A stretch of 10,766 bases of DNA from Thiotrichales bacterium (lineage in GTDB: Bacteria > Pseudomonadota > Gammaproteobacteria > UWMA-0217): the NCBI GenBank assembly GCA_024763135.1, contig JANTGD010000088.1:1-10766 (forward strand), in the 5' to 3' direction. Positions 6,585-10,766 of the stretch are shown one piece after another; positions within the stretch are counted from its first letter, which is position 1; every line of letters begins with the position of its first letter. The position numbers were made by a program, and so were the translations under genes. The notes under the pieces were generated by a model that was not told where the DNA came from, made no database searches, and saw only the letters and a list, made by a program, of their open reading frames with translations.

Positions 6585-7163
6585 ATGAAGAAAAAGCCCG
6601 TACTACAAAATCTTACTGCTATTGTAATCGTTTCAACCTTTAATCAGGTTTATGCGATTGATTTTTCAACAGCAAAACAGAATGTATTTGATTACAATTA
6701 CGCGGAAGCAGAATTTGTAGATTATGATGCGGGTGACAGCGGATTTAAACTTACCGGATCGTTTGATTTGAAATCGAATGCTGGAATTATTGGGCATTTT
6801 GCAACCGCGTCCAACTACACAGAACTCGGTTTTGGTGGAGATTACCATGCCAAATTCGATGTGTTACCAAACGCCGACTATTTATTCTATGGCGGTTTCG
6901 AGCGTGGAGAATTCAGTTTCGATGGTATATTTGCAGATTACACATATGACGATAGTGGCTTCTTTTTTGGAGGAGGAGTTCGTTCTCAGCTAATGGAGCA
7001 ACTGGAAGTTGATGGGGAAATAAGTTACCACAGCTTTTTCGACGGAGATATTCGCTTAACGGGTAGGGTGTTATATAAACTGGGTGAACATCTTGATCTA
7101 AAGGCGCAATTGGACCTTGAAGACAATGATCGGTTTTCAATAGGTGTCAGATATTATTACTAA
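6585..7163 (+). CDS. Exported outer-membrane beta-barrel protein, OmpX/OmpW-like size
   Basis: This encodes a 192-residue protein with a signal peptide (MKKK start, hydrophobic core, likely cleavage after QVYA at residue 24). The mature part is rich in Tyr, Phe, Gly and Asp, with alternating strands such as NYTELGFGGDYHAKF, DYLFYGGFERGEF and GFFFGGGVRSQL. It ends in RFSIGVRYYY, the aromatic C-terminal strand recognised by the BAM machinery. About eight strands fit the length. It resembles small barrel proteins of unknown function from marine gammaproteobacteria that I recall by pattern. AAGGAA at 6569-6574 is a good ribosome site 10 bases before the ATG. No operon partner is visible; the LysR-type gene is divergent but far away. 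Codon use is more AT-rich than in deaD or acuI. Location and fold are well supported; the substrate or role is unknown. Confidence 0.85.
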   Translation: MKKKPVLQNLTAIVIVSTFNQVYAIDFSTAKQNVFDYNYAEAEFVDYDAGDSGFKLTGSFDLKSNAGIIGHFATASNYTELGFGGDYHAKFDVLPNADYLFYGGFERGEFSFDGIFADYTYDDSGFFFGGGVRSQLMEQLEVDGEISYHSFFDGDIRLTGRVLYKLGEHLDLKAQLDLEDNDRFSIGVRYYY

Positions 7164-7437
7164 GTAATTATCCCCGCCAGGAATAATATTTAAGTGCAAT
7201 GGCGTAATGTCTGGTAAGTGACGTATATTCTATAAAAAACCGTTAATACTTTTACGTAAAACGGATATTGAATAAAAGCCTGAAAATCTGCCGAAATCTA
7301 TTCTCCAGCATGCTACAAAAAGGTTAGGTTTGTGATCTCGGTTAAGGATATTTTCATTTCATCGCTTGTCAGGGATTCTGCGCTATCTATATTAGCGATG
7401 AGGTAAAAAATACGTTTCGATCATGAATTGCGCGTTT
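7164..7437. other. AT-rich intergenic stretch, nothing clear
   Basis: No gene or strong terminator is seen. An imperfect palindrome just after the barrel gene stop (TAATTATCC...GGAATAATA, about 7166-7190) could be a weak terminator, and a CCGTT...AACGG pair lies near 7242-7264. The region ends at repeat copy C. Confidence 0.4.
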
Positions 7438-7604
7438 TTAAGAAAGTCTGATTAATTCAGGCGCGAGCAGATTGTGGTGAGAAATCGTCCCGTAAAAGGC
7501 ACGGATCGCAGGTAATAGCAGGCTATTGCGAAGATCCAAAATACAGAAGTGGGCGAATCTGCACCGCAAGATGCCGTGTTGCGAATTGATCAAAACTGCC
7601 TTAA
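7438..7604 (-). repeat. 168-bp MITE-like element, copy C
   Basis: This copy has the same orientation as copy B. The left end reads TTAAGAAAGTCTGATTAATT, and the reverse complement of the right end reads TTAAGGCAGTTTTGATCAAT. The conserved core (GGCGCGAGCAGATTGTGGTG on the plus strand) and the central palindrome (AATAGC-CT-GCTATT on the minus strand) are kept. It ends 140 bases upstream of the VWA lipoprotein gene, so it lies in or next to that gene's promoter region. Confidence 0.85.
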
Positions 7605-7744
7605 TTAACGTAACTCTTCTCATCAAAGTTCTACTGATTGGTATTGGTAGCACTGTATAAGCACACATATGGAAGTGTAGTTGTACAAATCGAGGCATAA
7701 GGAAGTGACGTCTTCTGGGTATTCTTTTGAATAGGTCAATCAAT

Positions 7745-9157
7745 ATGATTAAAAAGAACGTTTTTACTTTGACTTTAATCGGGGTGTCATTGATGGGGTG
7801 CGGGGGTGGTACTGCGCCTAATGCTCCGGTGATTAGTGGTACGCTGCTGATCCCGGATAATGCGTCTACAAAACAGAGTATAGTATTTCAACCCCAATTT
7901 AGAGCAGAAAATGAGCTTAAGTGTCCGACAGTGCCGGCAGGGTACTTACCCCTAGTGGGATCGACGGTAGGATTTGTTGATGCAGGCGGACTGGTTATAA
8001 AGGAAATAACAAAATCGACAGATGAGTGTGGCGGTTTTTCATTACCGGTACCTACAAAAGCGGCAAGAATAAAAGCGGTAACACCCGGATATAAAGATTT
8101 GATCGCGCAGGTTGGGGGGTTCCAGTCTTCTGATCCGAAGGAAAATATCGCGTCTACAATCGCTGAGGACGCGAATTATATTATTGGTTCTATACAGAAA
8201 ATCGATGATGCGAACGTTGCATTCACGGTGACAGACGATCAGACGAACAAGGCTGTCATAGGGATTCCTGACGATGCGTTTGGTGCGTCTCTTAATAGTT
8301 CATCAGTTAGTCTAAAAACCAGCGCAGTATCGTCTTCTAGTGAGGCTGCGTCTGTGGTGCTGTCTTTGGATGCAAGTGGATCAATGGGCAGTAGAGCATT
8401 TACTGACGAAACAACCGGAATTTCATACAGTAGATATCAAGTAGCATCGATAGCAGCGCACACTTTTCTAAATGTAAAAAGCCAGTCCGATGAAGTGTCC
8501 GCAATTATTTTTGACGGTGATGAGGTATTTATCGATAAGGCTGCAATAGATACATTATTCAAGATGGAAGATGAACAGGGTAATGAATATACTCTGACTT
8601 ATCCTGCTGACGGATTTAGCACTGATGTAAAACCATTACGCTTTACCATTGATGCCTATAATCGGAAAGCCGAATGGTGGCGTAGTGGGGGTGATGCATT
8701 GCATCCGGATACTCCCAAGGTGGTGATGAAAGACTACTATCCTTGGGGAGGCAGTACCGCATTCATCGATTCGATTGGCTTGGGCATTGAAAAATTACGT
8801 GGAAGATCAAATCCGAGAAAATTTATATTAGCCATGACAGATGGTCGTGAAAATGCGAGTCAATTAGATGAATCGCAAGCAATCGAGCTGGCAAAGCAAA
8901 ACAATATATCTATTTATACGATTGGATTCGGTAGCGGCACGGACGAGACGTCGTTGCGGAATATAGCGCAACAGACGGGGGGTACCTTTTTCCTCGCTAA
9001 CGATACGGATCTTACAACCGCGTATCAGAGTATTCAAACGAACATAAGATACCAATATGTTGGTAATTTAAACTCGCCCCTTGGCGAGAAATTTATTCTG
9101 GAAATATACATGAATTATAATGGGCAAACCGCAAGTAGGGAGTTGAATACCTTGTGA
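7745..9157 (+). CDS. Lipoprotein with von Willebrand factor A domain
   Basis: This encodes 470 residues. The N-terminus MIKKNVFTLTLIGVSLMGC is a lipoprotein signal with the lipobox ending at Cys19; Gly at +2 predicts outer-membrane sorting. Residues about 60-120 (GSTVGFVDAGG...TKSTDECGGFSLPVP...AVTPGYKDL) resemble a small carboxypeptidase-regulatory-like beta sandwich, a tentative call. A Ser-rich linker precedes a VWA domain from about residue 203 to 440. Its metal-ion-dependent adhesion site is intact: DASGS (209-213), Thr338 in GGSTAF, and Asp366 in MTDGRE. VWA domains bind protein ligands through a divalent metal. About 50 residues between strands 2 and 3 (NEYTLTYPADG...GGDALHP) look like an inserted loop. 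ATG 7745 is chosen over an in-frame TTG at 7727 because it has AGGT eight bases upstream and begins the signal sequence. No partner gene such as a MoxR ATPase or TonB is seen, so the ligand is unknown. Confidence 0.87.
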   Translation: MIKKNVFTLTLIGVSLMGCGGGTAPNAPVISGTLLIPDNASTKQSIVFQPQFRAENELKCPTVPAGYLPLVGSTVGFVDAGGLVIKEITKSTDECGGFSLPVPTKAARIKAVTPGYKDLIAQVGGFQSSDPKENIASTIAEDANYIIGSIQKIDDANVAFTVTDDQTNKAVIGIPDDAFGASLNSSSVSLKTSAVSSSSEAASVVLSLDASGSMGSRAFTDETTGISYSRYQVASIAAHTFLNVKSQSDEVSAIIFDGDEVFIDKAAIDTLFKMEDEQGNEYTLTYPADGFSTDVKPLRFTIDAYNRKAEWWRSGGDALHPDTPKVVMKDYYPWGGSTAFIDSIGLGIEKLRGRSNPRKFILAMTDGRENASQLDESQAIELAKQNNISIYTIGFGSGTDETSLRNIAQQTGGTFFLANDTDLTTAYQSIQTNIRYQYVGNLNSPLGEKFILEIYMNYNGQTASRELNTL

Positions 9158-9198
9158 TACAGGGGCGTGATAAACGGCTCCATAAATATAAGGTGGAT

Positions 9199-9503
9199 GT
9201 AACTACTCAGCGTGTTTAGGTTTTGATTCATATCAAGGAATTTTCGCACGGAGAATGGGCGCATATAGCTAAAGAAGCTCAGATCAATTCATAACATGTC
9301 AGCTTGCGGCGCAAAATCACTCCCTTCCGCGTTGCGGATCTTCATAATAGTCAGCTATTACGTGCGATCCGTGCCTTGAACTGGACGATTTTTCACGACA
9401 ATCTGCTCGCGCCAGAGTTAATCAGAGCTTCCATCATATGTGACCGTTCGACTACGAAAATAACGTCGAGGTGGGGCAAAAGATGAATACGCTAAGTAGG
9501 TAC
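9199..9503 (+). mobile_element. 305-bp MITE with IS66-like ends carrying nested copy D
   Basis: The left end is GTAACTACTCAGCGT and the reverse complement of the right end is GTACCTACTTAGCGT, matching at 13 of 15 positions. A perfect 8-bp target duplication flanks it. GTAA ends and 8-bp duplications are typical of IS66-family elements. No transposase is present, so it is non-autonomous. The left arm (9199-9268) closely matches the arm of MITE E, including the run TTCATATCAAG and TTCGCACGG. Inside lies a full copy of the 168-bp repeat, followed by a right arm (9436-9503) ending GCAAAAGATGAATACGCT. It fills the gap between the VWA and CsgG-like lipoprotein genes and contains no convincing gene. 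Confidence 0.82.
9269..9435 (+). repeat. 168-bp element, copy D, nested in the MITE
   Basis: This copy has the same orientation as copy A. The left end is degraded (CTAAAGAAGCTCAGATCAAT) and the right end is AATCAGAGCTTCCATC. The central palindrome keeps its shape (AATAGT-CA-GCTATT, with a possible G-T pair). CATAT lies just outside each end (9262-9266 and 9435-9439), which could be the duplication made when the repeat entered the MITE. Confidence 0.8.
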
Positions 9504-9511
9504 AGGTGGAT

Positions 9512-9704
9512 CAGGTCATTTACTTTAGTGTTCAAATTATTTTTGCAACTAAGTACACATAAAGTTGTGTTTCAATATGGGTATTTCCCGTAACTTGGTA
9601 GTTAACTTGCGGATAGTTACCAGTTGAATACGAAAATAACCAATTATTGAGGCGCTAAGTCGGTGTGGAAAGGTTAGGAAGATCTTGAGTTTAAAGAGGA
9701 AACT
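9512..9704 (+). promoter_or_regulatory. Upstream region of the CsgG-like gene with a MITE-end echo
   Basis: This AT-rich non-coding stretch must hold the promoter of the next gene, but no clear -35/-10 pair stands out. TACGAAAATAAC at 9629-9640 repeats exactly the 12 bases at 9453-9464 within MITE D. Shortly after, GCGCTAAGTCGGTG (9652-9665) resembles the MITE end ACGCTAAGTAGGTA. This may be a relic of a second, older insertion. An imperfect hairpin TTGGTAGTTAAC/ATAGTTACCAG lies at 9595-9623. The ribosome site AGAGGA (9695-9700) precedes the next start. Confidence 0.4.
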
Positions 9705-10520
9705 ATGAAAAAATCGATTGTTGTGGTAAGTGCAGTTTTGTTATTGACCCTGGCGACAGGATGTATGCCTGAAGGAATGATAAAGCAAGGGGGCTCCAGT
9801 GGCCCAGTTTCTGGTGCGGCGGGTGGCGCTAACAGTAAAGGCGCGGCAAAAAATCTTCAGCGCTGTACGGCCCCTTTGGGTACGTTGGCAGTAGATGATG
9901 GTCGGGACAAGACCTGGTGGGGGCCGTTCTATCGAAATACCCAAATAACTACCTTAGAACCCATGATTCGATTGCTGGTCCAACAATCAAATTGTTTCGT
10001 AATGACGTCTATCGGAAACCAGCGACTCGACAGTAGAATGACCAGTATCACCAGAAAGCAGCGTAGTGATGAGTTTCGCGCTGGATCGAATCAACAAAAA
10101 GGCCAGCGAGTTGCCGCAGACTATTTTATGGAACCTGCGATTCTGTTTGGTAATTCAAAAACCGGAAAGTTAGTCGGTGCGGTTGGAGGCTTGTTTGGAA
10201 ACGACAAGATTGGCGGGCTGGTCGGCGGGCTTGAGTCCAGCTCTTCCTCAGTGACGCTGTCTCTATTTGATATTCGTTCAGGCGTGCAGATTAGCGCATC
10301 TGAAGGGAATTCAAAAGCGACTAATTTCGGCGCAGCCTTAGGGGTGCTCGGGGGTGGTGGCGGTGCGCTGGGCGGCTACACGCGCACGCCGGCAGGTAAA
10401 GCCACGCTCGCAGCGTTTGTAAATGCCTACAATAATATGGTCGTGGCGCTCAAAGACTACAAGGCTCAGGAAGTGAAGGGCGGCTTGGGAACCGGAGGAA
10501 CCTTGGGTGTTGGCCGCTAA
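9705..10520 (+). CDS. CsgG/HfaB-family lipoprotein
   Basis: This encodes 271 residues. The signal MKKSIVVVSAVLLLTLATGC has a lipobox ending at Cys20; Met at +2 fits outer-membrane sorting. The mature part matches the CsgG/HfaB pattern: CTAPLGTLAVDDG near residue 54, a conserved IRLLVQQSNCF helix, the block GQRVAADYFMEPAILF, a strand pair VTLSLFDIRSGVQISASEG, and AAFVNAYNNMVVALKDY near the end. CsgG itself forms the outer-membrane pore that secretes curli subunits; HfaB anchors a holdfast complex. This protein has two Gly-rich stretches (about 151-180 and 205-225) that are common in the stand-alone members I recall. No csgA, B, E or F gene is nearby, so curli secretion is not indicated. AGAGGA six bases upstream of the ATG is a strong ribosome site. 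Family membership is well supported; a role as pore or periplasmic scaffold is open. Confidence 0.87.
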   Translation: MKKSIVVVSAVLLLTLATGCMPEGMIKQGGSSGPVSGAAGGANSKGAAKNLQRCTAPLGTLAVDDGRDKTWWGPFYRNTQITTLEPMIRLLVQQSNCFVMTSIGNQRLDSRMTSITRKQRSDEFRAGSNQQKGQRVAADYFMEPAILFGNSKTGKLVGAVGGLFGNDKIGGLVGGLESSSSSVTLSLFDIRSGVQISASEGNSKATNFGAALGVLGGGGGALGGYTRTPAGKATLAAFVNAYNNMVVALKDYKAQEVKGGLGTGGTLGVGR

Positions 10521-10766
10521 TTCTTGAGTATCAAAGGAAAATAGTCTCGTTACCAAGTACATCGTCCAGCTTAAAATGACGGACTCAGCGCTTTTGTGAT
10601 GCTGTGCATCAAGGCGCAGTGTGCAGGTAATGGCAGCGTCCTTGGCAAGCACTGCAACACCGAGGCGCGGCATCACAGAAGCGCCCGAAGGGTTGTCCTG
10701 TCTGCATGCCTGGCGGTGTTGCACTCCTTGGGAAGGGAACAACCATTCCCTGCGAAGTGCGCCTAC
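10521..10766. repeat. Nested palindromic repeats at the right edge
   Basis: No gene is supported; a 134-codon minus-strand frame overlaps the CsgG-like gene and these palindromes. An inverted pair GCGCTTTTGTGATGC (10588-10602) and GCATCACAGAAGCGC (10670-10684) matches at 14 of 15 bases. A second pair, GCAACACCG (10654-10662) and CGGTGTTGC (10714-10722), interlocks with it and recurs after acuI. The organisation resembles an intergenic palindromic repeat or degenerate MITE that may continue beyond the window. Confidence 0.5.

Larger units (their letters stand above)
9191..9511. repeat. 8-bp target-site duplication AGGTGGAT flanking MITE D
   Basis: AGGTGGAT occurs at 9191-9198 and again at 9504-9511, directly abutting the two ends of the MITE. 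The copies are identical. This marks the insertion as transposition, and the unmutated duplication suggests it is not ancient. Confidence 0.85.

Noticed and set aside
7438..7743. Minus-strand frame of 101 codons over copy C, with a similar one at 301-516
   Set aside because: Both arise from the 168-bp element; their frames are not kept open across copies, so they are repeat artefacts.
9304..9486. Plus-strand frame of 60 codons within MITE D
   Set aside because: It is entirely repeat-derived and ends at the MITE terminus.
10338..10742. Minus-strand frame of 134 codons at the right edge
   Set aside because: It overlaps the well-supported CsgG-like gene antisense and then crosses palindromic repeats; no family resemblance.
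1..10766. tRNA, rRNA, CRISPR array, phage or defence genes
   Set aside because: None was seen on either strand; the spaced repeats here are dispersed palindromic elements and not a repeat-spacer array.

Overview
The window looks like chromosomal DNA of a free-living, probably marine, gammaproteobacterium. The DeaD/CsdA helicase and the AcuI/YhdH reductase both read as typical gammaproteobacterial versions, and several genes encode lipoproteins or an outer-membrane protein. An order such as Cellvibrionales is a guess from the style of the genes and repeats; nothing here fixes the genus.

Layout, left to right. A small three-helix membrane protein (95-373, minus) sits next to a partial dispersed repeat at the window edge. 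A gene-poor stretch (about 374-1245) follows, holding repeat copy A and a minus-strand terminator-like hairpin. Next come the cold-shock RNA helicase deaD (1339-3192, plus), repeat copy B, and the acrylyl-CoA reductase acuI (3453-4439, plus). A convergent intergenic region (4440-4856) holds a palindromic stretch and a 142-bp MITE. A LysR-type regulator (4857-5780, minus) is followed by a long non-coding stretch with short direct repeats, then an exported beta-barrel protein (6585-7163, plus). Copy C lies upstream of a lipoprotein with a von Willebrand factor A (VWA) domain (7745-9157, plus). A 305-bp MITE carrying copy D follows, then a CsgG/HfaB-family lipoprotein (9705-10520, plus). The window ends in nested palindromes.

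The genes do not form an obvious operon; each plus-strand gene is separated from the next by 260 bases or more. The second half is biased to envelope proteins (one barrel, two lipoproteins), but shared function is not shown by the sequence.

The most notable content is the repeat system. A 168-bp element with terminal inverted repeats (TTAAGG-AGCTCTGAT type) occurs alone three times (A, B, C) and once nested inside a larger MITE (D). That MITE has IS66-like ends (GTAAC-ACTCAGCGT) and a perfect 8-bp target duplication. A second MITE copy (E) has the same ends, a near-perfect 8-bp duplication, and looks like an internal-deletion product of a D-type element through a GCAAAA microhomology. Copy B also supplies the stop codon of deaD.
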